A stretch of 64,000 bases of DNA from the NCBI GenBank assembly GCA_963693305.1, contig OY855905.1:25161937-25225936 (forward strand), given 5' to 3'. Positions 13,501 through 27,400 of this stretch are shown piece by piece. Positions within the stretch are counted from its first letter, which is position 1. Every line of letters begins with the position of its first letter. The notes below the pieces were generated by a model. It searched no databases, was not told the origin of the DNA, and saw only the letters and a program-made list of their open reading frames with translations. Both the position numbers and the translations under genes were made by a program. Origin of the DNA: Meandrina meandrites. Lineage: Eukaryota; Cnidaria; Anthozoa; Scleractinia; Meandrinidae.

Positions 13501-16500
13501 ATACTCGTAAATTGGGCACTTTAAGACTCCTTAAATTGCGCTTTTTAAGAGTCCCTAAATTGCGCACTTTTAGAATCTAAAACTGTGCATTTCAAGACTC
13601 CTTAAATTGCTCACTTTAGACTCTTAAATTGCGCACTTTTTCACACTTAAATTGCGCTTGTGCGGAATTCAAGGGATCCCCCTCTATTGACATTGACATT
13701 TTGAGTCACGTGATCTTGTGTAAAATCACTCGTGGTTTAGTTTTTCGTTGCGTTTGTCGGACATTTTGTAATCGTGTTTAGGATCTTTGAACTCTTGTCT
13801 GGTTTAGATTCCCCTCAGCCTGTAGTTGTTAGTTTGGAACGGAATAAATTCATTACATGGTCCTTCGGAGTCGGATTCTGGAACAACAATGGCTGAAGGA
13901 CTCAAGAAACAAAGGAAAATCCGCGGAGGTCATCGAGCACATGTCAAGAAACTCCTCACGCAAGTCGAAGATTCAATCTCCAATTTCGAGCCGTCGTTAC
14001 AGGATCAACTTTCTCAACAGAAGATTTTACTCAGGGAAAAGCTCGACACCTTGAAAAACCTCGATAACAAGATTTTGGAACTCATAGATGATGAAGACGG
14101 CGATGATGCTATTGTAAACGAAGTCACCGAAGCGAGCGAAATCACAGATGAAATCACGTGGGCGATGGTTTGCATCAACTCGACACTTAAATCTTTGCAG
14201 ATCAATTCCCCGCCAATTTCAACCTCAAGCGCTTTAACTGGAAGTCCTCACTCTGGAATACTCTCAAATGGAGCAACAGCAGCTTCGAATGCTGAAGTTC
14301 ACGCCAAACTACCGAAATTACAAATGAAAAAGTTCAATGGTCGACCGACGGAGTGGCAGGCGTTCATTGATCGTTTTGACAGCGCTATTCACTCAAACCC
14401 GAAACTCGGCGACATCGACAAAATGAACTATTTGAGGTCTCTTGTGGAAGGTCCAGCCGCATCGGCAATTAAAGGGTTATCATCAACATCGGAAAATTAT
14501 CAGTCGGCAAGAGAAATCTTGGAGCAAAGGTATGGAAACAAACAGTTAATCATTAGCTCTCATATGGATAATTTACTCAAGTTGCCAGTGGTTAGCTCGG
14601 TCAGTAATGTTAAGGGGATCAGACAATTGTATGACAAAACAGAAATCCACATCAGAGGCTTGCAAGCTTTGGGGGTAAATGCTCAGCAATACGGTAGCCT
14701 ACTCGTCCCAGTTCTACTAAGTAAAGTCCCCCAAGAACTAAAATTAATAATTAGTAGAAAGTTTGACACTGGGGATTGGAGCCTTGATGAATTGTTGAAG
14801 GTATTCAAAACTGAAGTTGAAGCCAGAGAAAGGTGCAATTCGATGGCAACAACCCCATCTGCAACTCCAGAGAGAAAGCACCCGCCCAAGCTCCCTCCAA
14901 TCACTGCAGATACTTTGTTGACCGCTGAAGGTCAGAGAATTACGTGTACATTCTGTAAGAAGGGCCATAGATCAATAGACTGTGTTGTTGTTGCAAACGT
15001 CAGTGAAAGAAAGGAAATACTCAAGAAACAGGGACGGTGTTTCATCTGTCTTAAACGTTCACACATAGCCAAGGATTGTGATTCCAAATGAGGCTGCTTA
15101 CATTGTGGCCAGTCGCACACCAGTATCGGACAACTCTGTTGCGAGTGAAACTCAGCCGCCGACACAAGGAAGTGAACGACCAAGTGCAGCCATCAGCATG
15201 TATGTTGACAGCAAGACATCAATTTTGTTGCAAACTTGCATTGCCTTAGCTTCAAATCCCAACCCAGCACATTCCCAAGTAAAACGTCAAGTAAGACAGT
15301 GGAAGTCAGAAGACTTACATCACTCGCCAACTTAAGGATACTCTGGGCCTGGAACCAGTAACAAGAGAGAAATTGTGCATCAAGACATTTGGATCGGATT
15401 ACAACAACCTGAAAACTGTTGATGTTGTGAACTTGTGCCTGCAGAATGTTAACAATGACACCACTGTAAGCATCGCAGCACATGTCGTACCAATGATTTG
15501 TTCACCACTGAATTATCAAGCAGTTCAATTCGCAAGGGAAAACCACACTCACTTGAAGGACATCACTTTGTCAGAATGCATTTCGGAAGAGAACCGACCA
15601 GTAGACATTCTCATTGGAGCGGATCAGTATTGGAACATTGCAAATGGAGAGGTGAAAAGGGGTGCGAGTGGGCCTGTTGCCATGAACACAAAGTTTGGTT
15701 GGACATTATCTGGTCCCGTGGAGAATGCCCCTCGATCAGACACCCACTCGGTTAATTTGGCAGCAACGCATGTACTCCGGATTGACACTCACAGAGATGA
15801 GACTGATGTGCAGGATATGGAGCTTAATGAGAAACTCCGCACCTTCTGGGAATTGGAATCAATCGGAATCAGACAGGAAGAAAACTCTGTTCTAGAAACA
15901 TTTAATGAGACAATCACTTTCAAGAATCAGAGATATGAAGTAGGCCTCTCTTGGAAAGAGGCTCATGACCCTCTGCCTGACAATCGCGGTCTGAGTCAGA
16001 GAAGATTACTGTCCTTGTTGAAGCGACTCAAACTCAAACCGGAACAACTCGAAGAGTATGATCATGTGATTAAGGATCAGCTTAACCGAGGAATCATTGA
16101 AAGAGTCACTCCGTCGGAGAATACCCAGTCTTGTCATCAGATACATTACCTCCCTCATCACTGTGTCGTAAGAGAGGACAAGGTGACGACCAAACTTCAC
16201 ATTGTGTACAATGCATCAGCAAGAGAAGATGGACCAGCATTAAATGATTGCCTTCATACAGGACCATCATTAATTCCTGACATTCTTGACATTCTCATAA
16301 GATTCAGAATCCAGCCAATTGCACTTGTTGCTGACATAGAGAAGGCCTTCCTTATGATAGCTGTCAAGGAGGAGGACAGAGACGTCCTGCGTTTCCTGTG
16401 GGTGGATGATGTGAATTCAGCAGAGCCTAACATTGTGGAGTACAGATTTGCACGAGTCGTGTTTGGAGTCACCTCAAGCCCCTTTCTGTTGAATGCAACT

Positions 16501-19500
16501 CTGCGCAACCACATCATCAGTTATGAAAAGAAAGATCCTGAATTCGTCAGTCAGATGCTTTGCTCATTGTATGTAGATGATCTGAGTTTAAGCCTTGCAG
16601 ATGTGGACCAGGCATACCAACTTTACCTCAAGTCAAGAGAGAGAATGTCTCACGGAGGATTTAACTTGCGAAAATGGCTGACTAACTCAAGGCCCCTCAT
16701 GGAGAAGATCAAGGAAATGGAATCTCGGAAGGAAGTCAGTATCCGGATGGAGAAGGGAAATCAGCTCATTGAAGATGATGAGACATTCAATAGAGTCATG
16801 GTTGGTGGTCTTGAAGAGAGGGATGTCAACACTGAACAGAAGGTTCTAGGAACTAATTGGAACTATTTCAATGATGAGTTTTTGTTCAAGTTTCAAACAC
16901 ATGTGGAAACTGCACGAGGTCTGATCCCCACGAAACGCAATGTACTCAGAGTGATAGCAAGTTTTTTCGACCCGATGGGTTTGATCTCGCCAATCATTGT
17001 ACAAATGAAGATTCTTCTACAAGACCTCTGCAAGGCAAACTATCATTGGGATGCGGAACTTGACTCAGAACTGAAAGCCCGATGGATGAGGTTGATATCA
17101 GAACTGGAACAGGTGAATGTTATTCAGATTCCCAGATGTGTTACTTCAGAACATGGTACTGAGGAACTTGCATTTGAGCTGGAGGGCTTTGGCGACGCCT
17201 CAACCTCAGCCTATGCAGCAGTGATCTACTTGGTAATAAGGTCCCCAAACAGAACCCAGGTGCAGTTGATTGCCTCAAAAACTCGTGTTGCCCCCTTGAA
17301 GCAGCAGACCATTCCGAGGTTGGAACTTTTGGCTGCATTGATCCTAGCAAGGCTGGCTACCCGGATCAAGACAACACTAGAACAGTGCCTCGTTGTCAGT
17401 CGTATCCGCTGTTGGACAGACTCAAAGAATGTCCTGTATTGGATCAAAGGGAAGAATAAAGAATGGAAGCAGTTTGTTAACCACAGAGTTGCAGAAATCA
17501 GACAGCTCTTGCCAACAGATGTATGGGCTCATGTTCCAGGCATGGAGAATCCAGCAGATTTAGCATCAAGAGGAGTAAATCCCTTATCGCTGGTAAACAA
17601 CACTCTTTGGTGGACTGGACCAACATGGATCTCTCATCAAGAAGAAGCAGAGCAAAGGGAAGATGATTTAGAAATGACTCAACCACCACCAGAGTGCTTG
17701 AAGGAAATGAAGGTGCAAGCAGTGCAAGACCTAGAAGAATCAAGTGTTCTCCTCGTGAAAAACACACCAGAAGTGGGCATAGCACATGTCATGAACTGTG
17801 AAGACTTCAGTGATTTTAGCAAACTGTGTAGAGTAACTGCGTATGTCATACGCTTTGTGAACAACATCAAGGCGCGATCCTCAAGGCCTGTTAGTCCTTT
17901 GAGTTCTGGAAGTCTGACCAGTGAAGAAGTGTTGTTCTGTGAATCAATGTGGATAAAGGAATCTCAGAAGTCTTTACCACTGAACCGAAATTTCAAACAG
18001 CAGTGTGCTCAGCTGGGTGTAATTACGGACAAGAATGGAATCTTCAGGTGCAAAGGAAGACTCTGTAACTCGTCTCTACCGGAATCAGCCAAATTCCCAG
18101 CATGGTTGCCATGTGATCACCATATTACAAGGCTCATAATAAGAGACTGTCACCACAGGGTGATGCATAATGGAGTAAGAGAAACACTGACGGAAATAAG
18201 ATCTCGTTTCTGGCTGACCAAGGGAAGGCAAGTCGTCCGAAAACAGATTTACAATTGTGTGGTGTGCAGAAGACATGAAGGAAGATCATACAAGGTCGAG
18301 CCCTCCTCAGATATGCCTGAATTCAGATTCAAAGAAGGAAGCCCCTTTGCGAGCACAGGAGTGGACTTTGCTGGACCGCTGTTTGTGAAATCGGTCTTTG
18401 GAAAGGAAATTCAAGTCACTAAAGTTTACATTTGCTTGTTCACCTGTGGAAGAACAAGGGCGATACACATTGAGCTCACTCCAAGTCGCACAACCCAGGC
18501 ATTCATTCGATGTCTTCGAAGATTTGTGGCCTGCAGAGGAATTCCAGAACTTATCATATCTGATAATGCGAAGACATTCAAGGCAGCCGCCACTCAATTA
18601 ACCAGGATCTTCAGTGACCCTGATGTCACTTCGTTTCTTTTGGAGAGGAAAATTCAGTGGAAGTTTAATCTTGAGAAGGCCCCATGGTGGGGGGGATTTT
18701 TTGAACGGATGATCAAGAGTACCAAACGCTGTCTAAAGAAAACTCTTGGAAAGGCTCGCCTGACATATGAGGAACTCTTGACAGTCTTAATTGAAGTTGA
18801 ATGTATTCTGAACTCCAGGCCATTGACCTACTTGTATCCAGATGACCTGGAGGAGCCTTTGACACCATCTCATCTAATCAGTGGTAGACGGATGCTGTCA
18901 TTACCAGATGTGACCAGAAGTGGAATAGACAACCCCAGTACCCGAGAAACAGTCACAAAGAGAGCCAGATATTTACAGAAATTAATGGATCATTTCTGGA
19001 ACCGTTGGAGACGCGAGTACATTCCAACTCTCAGAGAATCTCACAAGTTGAAGTTAAATTCCACAGGCGAGACTATGCAGATTGGTGACGTTGTCAGTAT
19101 ACATGATGAATCTCTTCCACGTGCGAAATGGAGGATGGGAGTCGTGCATGAGCTCATTAAGGGAGTCGACAAGAAGACGAGAGGGGCAGTGGTGCGCATC
19201 GCTGATAAAGGAAAGATTTCCTTTCTGCGTCGTCCCCTTCAACGACTATTTCCCCTGGAAATTCTAGATGATGTTGTGGAGGAATCGGAGAGCCAGCCTG
19301 AGGAGCACACAAGTGTACGGAATGAAAGAAACCTGGAGTCTGTCCAAGCACAACCGGACGAGATGCCCTCGTGACCGCGGAGACGGGCCGCTCAAGCAGG
19401 AGAAGAAAGGAGGAGACTATGGACCAATGCTTACAGTCCCATTGGTTGAGCTGATTGGATTAAAGACAAAGTTGCATAGAGAACAAAACAATGACTCAGT

Positions 19501-21384
19501 TGTGGTAGATTTGAGATACCTTTATTGTAGACCTTATTCTTACTGAACAGTGAGTCGAGGACATTAACCAATGCTTTCGGTCCATTGGTTAAGGTGGGGG
19601 TGTGCGGAATTCAAGGGATCCCCCTCTATTGACATTGACATTTTGAGTCACGTGATCTTGTGTAAAATCACTCGTGGTTTAGTTTTTCGTTGCGTTTGTC
19701 GGACATTTTGTAATCGTGTTTAGGATCTTTGAACTCTTGTCTGGTTAGATTCCCCTCAGCCTGTAGTTGTTAGTTTGGAACGGAATAAATTCATTACAGC
19801 GCTTTTTAAACTCTTGAATTACGCACTTTAAGACTCGTAAATTGCGCATGAATTGAATTAACAGCAAAGGAAGAAAAGAATTAAATTAAGAGTTTAAGCT
19901 ATTACAACAGAAAAATTCAATTAAGCGTGAAAGAAAAAAGAATGTAATTAAGAGTGAAAGAAAGAACAAATTAAGTTAAGAGTGAAAGAAAAAACAATTC
20001 AACTAAGAGGGAAAGAAAGAATGAATTAAATTAAGAGTGAAAGAAAAAAAGATATAAATTAAGACTGAAAGAAAGAATGAACAAAATTAATGGCGAAAGA
20101 AAGAAAGAATCAAATTAACAGCAAAGAAAGAAAAGAATTCAATTAAGAGCTGCACCCTTACAAAAGAAAAATTAAAATAATCTGTAAAAATAGGAAAAAT
20201 ATCATCATTGACTGAGTTCTATAATAATTTAAAACTTGTCTATTTTCTTGTGCTTTTTAATTAAAATAGATGCATACTGTATGTCAGATCTTGGCTTAAA
20301 ATAATTAATATGATTTATTAAATTTAGCATTTAATTAGTTACCATTCTTACCTGATGTAAAACCTTTTCAGAAAATATTTCTTGTAGCTGAGAAATCTCC
20401 ACCACTCTTCCCTCAATGTGCCTTTACAACATTGAAACACAAAATTATGATTAAACCTGCAATGGAGGCAAATTTGTGGGGACAATCTGGGCTTGGCTAG
20501 ATCAATCTTGTTTTTACCCCTAACAAATATCATTTTCAAAAATTCAAACATATATTTCTTTGCATACAGCCTTAAATGAGACCTCGGGGGCAAAAATATG
20601 GGCATTTTGTCTGGAACACAGTAAGTGAGACTAAAATCGAAAATTTACACCACTATGCAAGATGACGAGCATCCCCATCTTTTTTATATGTGAATGCCAA
20701 CAATATATATTAATTGGTTGCTAGACCTTGAAGATCTACCTCCACCCACTTCTGAAAAGAAACTTTTAGCATGTGGCGTCGCAAAGAACGACTTAAACAA
20801 GGTTTACCTTTTACCTTCAAAGCCACACAAGAAATTAAATTAGCGATGTTCCAATACAAAATCATTCACCAAATTTTGCAAACGAATAGCTTGTTACGCA
20901 AAATAAAGAAAGTTGCCTCCCCTTTCTGCCCTTCTGAGTATCATACCATGTGACATATGTTTGTACACTGTACACAGCAGGTGGCCTCATTTTGGAATGC
21001 ATTTCAAGAATGGTAATCAAACTCAAGAAAATCGAAACTGCTTCTTCTTGTCTCACTTGTGCGCAATGAAATTAAATTAGAGAAATGCATAACAGTCACA
21101 TCTAATAGGGGGAAGGAATTTAAAAATTTGTCTGTGTAGTATGGCGGCTTTTTTTTTCTTCAAGGCCTACTCATTTCCTGTCTTTGTTGTTGTTCTAGGA
21201 AATTAACACTTTGCATGTTGTATTAGGTGTTGTAAGTAGCACAAGTACCGCATTGTAAATAATCGTACTGTATATGGTGTAATGTAAGTATTAATATAAT
21301 GTAATTAATTAATTAATTAATTAATATATTGTAATAAACTTTGTACTTAGTTAAGTATGAGTAAAGCAGTATCATGTAGTGTAA

Positions 21385-21418
<34 letters not shown>

Positions 21419-24400
21419 TTTAATATTTATATTGCGCATTTTCTATAAAATAATCAAATGTGCATTACAGTAAATAATAATAATAAAGGTTAAATTCACA
21501 CAAAATTCACATTAAATAATCAATACAATATATAACATTAAATTTATTTTATCATAATCCACAGATTCCTAACCATACCTCACTTCATCCACCAAACTGT
21601 TCATTTCTGTGAATAACCTTTTGTTTTCCATTTCAAACTGTAAGTAGTAACAGCAAATGAATCAAGATTACAAATGGAAGAACGTGTTTTTCATGATTAC
21701 AAATTAAATTAATGTAAGTTACAGGTAGTGTTACAGCATGAAGCAGCCAAACCTCTGTTTTTGAAGAAATATATCAAACACGAGGAAGAGTGTATCATCA
21801 CATTTCCAAACACCGAGAAGAGAGTTGAAAATACAATGCGTAGCGGAGTATTTTTGACAAACTTCGCTTGAAGTGTTTGGAAATGTGATGAAACACTCTC
21901 ACGTCAAGTGCTTGATATATCTTCTCAATTGAAACTAAAACTACAGAGAAAACGGAAAAATAAAATTTTAAAAATCTATGCAAATTAAGATCAGATTTCC
22001 ATTCATTCTGATTTCCTTTGTGTTAACTAGATGAGTTTGTGAAAGATCATTAATAAAGTTGTCTATTATTAGCCACTAGTGTAATAAGAAGTACCGTAAT
22101 GATTCGATTTAGCGCCCTCCTTCCAATAAGCGCCCCCTTCTGAATAAACGCCCCCCATAGAATGTGTTTTTGTCAATAAGCGCCCCTATTCCAATAAGTG
22201 CCCCCATTCCAATAAGCGCCCCCATTCTAATTAGCACCCCCATTCTTACAGTTTTTGTTATTGTTAAGTACCGTGGATAAACTCATGAACATTCACCGTA
22301 CCGTACATGTATATATCCACTGCTAAAATGAACAATTGTTTTAAAAGTAACTGAACTTTCAACAATTTGTTATTGTTACAGTTTCTGTCATTGTTAGTTA
22401 TTTTAATATTCATTAAAGTTTTGTTTTGAACATTTGGTTGATTCTCAAAAAAATTATATAAGCGCCCTCCCTTGAGGTGCCAAAAGTAAATAAGTTCCCC
22501 GGGCGCTAAATCGAATTATTATGGTAATAACTAAAAGGTTACTTCTTCCTTGATGTTAACAAGAACAGCACTTATGAAGCAAAGGTACTAAATTTACCTC
22601 TTTCCCTAAATTTTCATAATTGTTTTAAAATCTCTTTATTCTCGTGAAGGGGTGCCTGAAATAATGCCCCAGGCAAGTGACTCCTGATAAATTTCTAGAT
22701 TCTCCTTCTAATTTATCCAGTGTGTGCTTGTAAATCAAAAGGGGGGGGGGGTTCAAATTACATGAGGATTCCCATAGGGACTTATTCTAGTCACTTCTCA
22801 ATATTTTTCAATGCTGAAGCTTGGCTTCAAATGGCTCCAATACACATGCAATAACTGTAAGCTAAATAATGCAATCACATGATCAATTTCATACACTAAC
22901 CATCTGCACTTCTTCTGGTGTCAACTCTTCGTCTTCACCAACTGGAGGGGCCAAATCCAGTGGATGAGTTTGACTCCTGGATTCTGATCAGAGTCCAGAA
23001 AAGCAAACTAAATAACTAGTATCAAACATTTTATTTTTAATTTATCATTTTTCAGTGACTGTATATCTGTGCCATAATTAACATTTATATCCTGCAAAAT
23101 CATGTAGAATATTGCCTGTGATGAGCTGCCATAGGCCACAAGTTGGCTAAAATCAGAAGATATGCCACACGATTGAGCAGGATAATTGTTTTATCATTCA
23201 AAAAATTGTCAATGAAATGCTTTTTGCTGCACTTTGCAGCAGCTCTGCATGATTTCAGACAAAACTTAGCAACCTACATACATGTATATCGCAGGATATC
23301 TGCCCATATAATGGGCATTGCACTAATTTGTTGAATAACAAAAAATGTTGAATAATTGTGAAATATCTTTGGACAAATCCTTTGCAATTTTTAGTAATCT
23401 TTGGAAATTGTTTTATTTTAGTCATTATAGCTTTGCCATTGACTGCTGGTGATATTTGATCTTCAGTGACCTAAATAGGTTTGAAGCCTTAACACAGCGC
23501 TGCTTTCAGTAATGGTTAAGGAGAATGTGGAAATGATAGCAAGGGTGGTTTTCAGTTCAGCATGTAAAGTAATTTGGAATTTCTCTATTACCAATGCCCT
23601 ATATTCTATGTATTTCACTCATTATAAAGTAAATACATGTATATCATATCACATCATTGATGGATATGCTGTATACATATAGTATACATGTATGTGCAGT
23701 ACTCTTTGAAAGTTATTACAGGTGTAATACACTGTATGTACAGTAATTAGACATACAGTGTACTAACAGAGGTTGTGTGAAATTTACCTTCAATGAAAAT
23801 CACTGACAATAGATTTCAAAATTATTATTAAAGAATAATTAAATATATTCACTCAGTCATTAATAAAATTAATTTTTAGTCAATTTTCCCAACAACTATA
23901 TTCAGCTGAAAGGCGACTTCTGGTACTGCATGGTAAATACAAATACTAATAGACCAATGTAACAAACCTTCAGAAACTGCTTCACCAACATTTGATGTGG
24001 AAAAATTACTAGATGCCAGCTGTCCAGTAGAATTTGATTCCTGTTTTACTCTCTTTTGATCAGGTTGCAGTCTAGAACTAAATCACAAAGTCAGAATGAT
24101 CAGTGTGCCAACTATTTAAAGGACAACAACAAACCAATCAGCCAATAGATTTTCAGTTATTAAATACAAGTTTAGTTAGTAATTGGTTTGAGCCCAGAAG
24201 TATCAGTTTCATAAGGCTATTGAAGACTGGCTGAGAAAACCGCATGGAAAAATACAACAGTGGAAGGGTGCATATGCACACCAGAAACTGCTGAATCAAT
24301 GTCACATGATAATAACAGAGTGGCAGTCATCATCCGGGCGAGTGTAGTTCTGAAAAGAACTCTTCAGAGTCAAGAGACAACATTTTCATTTGACTCTGAA

Positions 24401-27400
24401 GATGACTTCCCCTTAGGTTGACAAAATGTCAGTCACTAACAACAGTTCTTTTCAGAACTACATTGTACACTCACCTGAACAATCACACTACGCAAACTAT
24501 ATGTTCAGTTAAGGTTACTACTGTAGATCTTCAGGGCCCAAATTTTAATTGTTAAAATTGTTAAATGATCGTGAGATATCAAGGAAGAACTTCTTTTGAG
24601 AAGACTTTAGTTAATAAATAGCTATACGTAAAGGCTAAAATATTGACATAAGCTCAATGAAAAGATACAAGACACCTTGGACGAAACAATTGTATGAAAC
24701 CTGAGCCAAAGAAAAGGGAGAAAGACGAATAAGACTCTTTCCATGAAAACAAGAAGAAGGAACTTGCTGCTAGCGACAAAAATTTGCTTATTTGCTTTAC
24801 AGTGATACATGCTTTTCAAAGTTTCCAAAAAAGACACCCCTGAAGGTCTACAGTAACCTTAAAAAGTGTTGTGAGCTTCAAGTGTGGAAAGAAGTGAAAG
24901 CCCTGCATACAGGATCCTTGTTAAAAAATTTATCTAAATCTGGGTCAGATCCTTAACAGCATTGTAAAGTATCCAGAAATTGACCTTACATTCGTTTCTT
25001 GTCAACAACTCTCTTAACTCTGATTGCTCTCTGTTCACTGTACAACTTGCAAACCACTGAAAAAGTAATTTTAAGAATCTAAAGGTACATTTTGTAAATT
25101 TACTCATAGCTTTTAGAAAGTCTTATATATGTTATAAATAAAAGCATATAGAGTGGAGGGAATGACAGTGGATCCTAATCAAACTTTTCTATTACAGAAT
25201 AAATATTTTGCATAGCTTTGAAAATTATAATGTAAAAATAGATTATATTTTAATATTTTCTTATTACAATTATATTATTATGTATTTTTCTGTTGTTTCA
25301 GGGGATACCCTCAATAATATGGCTAACCTTGGGTATCTCCTTTTGGTTATAACATTTATGATGAATAAATTAAGACTAGTATATTATTACTAACATTAAG
25401 CTGTGGACTTGTAAATATGACAAATGAAGAAAGATGGTAAATTATAAGCTCAGTACTGAAAAGCGAAAAATGTATATATTACATGATATTCATCATGCTA
25501 CAAGCACAAGACAAGAAAAACTCTAAGTCTAAGTCTATCCCATGCTCGTTACATGATGAACATTACATCTTTCTCATAGTGCTATTTCTAATGGTTAGTG
25601 CACTGGACTCCAGATCAAGTGGTCTGGATTCAAGTACAGGCCAGAGTTACTGTGTTGTGTTCTTTGTGCAAGACAGTTTGCTCTCACAGTGCCTCTCTCC
25701 ACCTAGGTTTATAAATAGGTACTGGCAAATTTACTGCTGGGGGTAGCCCTGGGATGGGCTATCATCCCATCTAGGGGGGAGTAGAAAATTCCTCCTACCC
25801 GGTAGTCGCTTCATGCTACTGAATCTGGGATGACTTAGCTCTGGCCTGATGGGCCATTAGGCTTGAACACAAACTTTACACATGTATGTTATTTACCCAG
25901 TTACCCTAGCTTACCTTTTAAATATTGTCCCAGCATTTCCAGTACAGTATCCCTGTGAGTCAACACTTGATCACTTCTCTTCTGCTGCAAGGCTGTGAAG
26001 AGTATCAAAACTTCAACTTACTACAAGATACAAATTCTAGGTTAATTTCAATGATACATGTACATTCTACCTAATGTCCTTCACATTTACCTGCCTTAAT
26101 CCCTAACAAACTGTCTTCAAAACACACAAAATGCTGTCTAAGATAACCTTTTTTTTTCAAAAATTCCCTGGGGAGGATACCCCTACACCCTGCTATGTTC
26201 CTGCGCCTGTGGCGCTCGAGATTTCACGCCGGAGGCGCTCATGCGCACCCCCCCATGCAAAATCCTGGCTACGGGCATGCTTGTGGAGTGTAAAATATTA
26301 TGGCAGAGATATTTGTACTTTGTGAAGTGAATAATATACACCAATATTTAAAAAGGGTTCTTTTTATTTACTTTTTTAATGATTAGTATCTGCTTGTACC
26401 TTCATTTTTAAGTGTCTGTATGGCAACTGAACATGTCCTCATGTAGGATTCAGCATCGGTGTCTATTTGGTCTCGCTCTTCATCTGTCATACTGGACACC
26501 TCCATACTCAAATGACTAGGACAAAAAAAATATTTACTATATTCAAATTTCAAATACAAACTCTTGCATACATGCCCTAATAAAATTAAAAACAATATGG
26601 TTAATTATTGTACAACTGCTTTTTGGGAGGTGTCATGGCCCAATGGTTAGGGTACTGAACTCCAGGTAAACTAATGGTCAGGATATTGCATTATGCACAA
26701 TGGTAAGACACTTTTCTCTCCCAGAGTCTCTTCACCACAGTGCTGGCAACCTGACAAACTGCTGGGGATTAGCAGCAATGCACTACCATCCCATCTAACA
26801 GGGGAAGCAATTACTCCTGGGCAACTCATGTTATAATAGAAACTGGAGTTAAATCAAATCAGGGTTTTTATGAACCAGTTGGCTCTCGAAGCTACTGTCC
26901 AGATTGGAACTGATAATTAACATGTAGCCTCTAATCTTCACATAATTTGTCAAAAACGAGGGCGAGCGCTCCATCACGGGTTCCAGACACTGAGAAACAG
27001 ATGAAAGCACGAGGCCATAGGCCAAGTGCTTTCATCTGTTTTGAGGTGTCTGGAACTGTGATGAAGCACAAGGCCCGAGTTTTTGACATGTCTTCTCAAA
27101 TGAAACAATGAGAAATTATGCACTGACATTTTCCCCTCTTGTATTGCATTATTCTGTGACTTGTGATAATCAATAAAACATCTCATCAAAATGCAAGTGT
27201 CTGATCTCAGATGAAAAACATGTTTCATAAATTTCAGATGAAAACCTGGTGGTGTTTTATCTGGTGTTTCACTAGGTAACAAGATTCATCCCCCTGACCC
27301 AAATGGTCATCATTTAGTGGCCTTTGACAGCATGAATAATAAATGAGTTTGAGAATCGAATATTCTAAAGCAATCTTGTCACAAATAGACTTTAGTTCAC

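Larger units (their letters stand above)
13659..19798 (+). mobile_element. Bel/Pao LTR retrotransposon, nearly full-length, recent
   Basis: A 6.1-kb element with LTRs of 199 and 198 bp that differ by one T indel, TG...CA ends, a 5-bp GCGCT duplication, a primer-binding site, a polypurine tract, a gag-like ORF and a long pol ORF. Near-identical LTRs mean recent insertion. Between gag and pol the reading frame is broken by a stop and shifts, so this copy is probably not autonomous. It lies in STX18 intron 9, opposite in orientation to the host gene, which is the arrangement least likely to disturb host splicing and polyadenylation. Confidence 0.95.
6097..20351 (-). other. STX18 intron 9 (14.3 kb, repeat-packed)
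   Basis: Phase-0 intron between Q262 and S263. From left to right it holds a GAAAGAATTAAA array, the 14-bp satellite, a TTAA element, more satellite, the ATTGCGCACTTT minisatellite, the Bel/Pao element, then remnants of the minisatellite and of the GAAAGAATTAAA array. The other nine introns are only about 0.4-1.9 kb. Confidence 0.95.
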
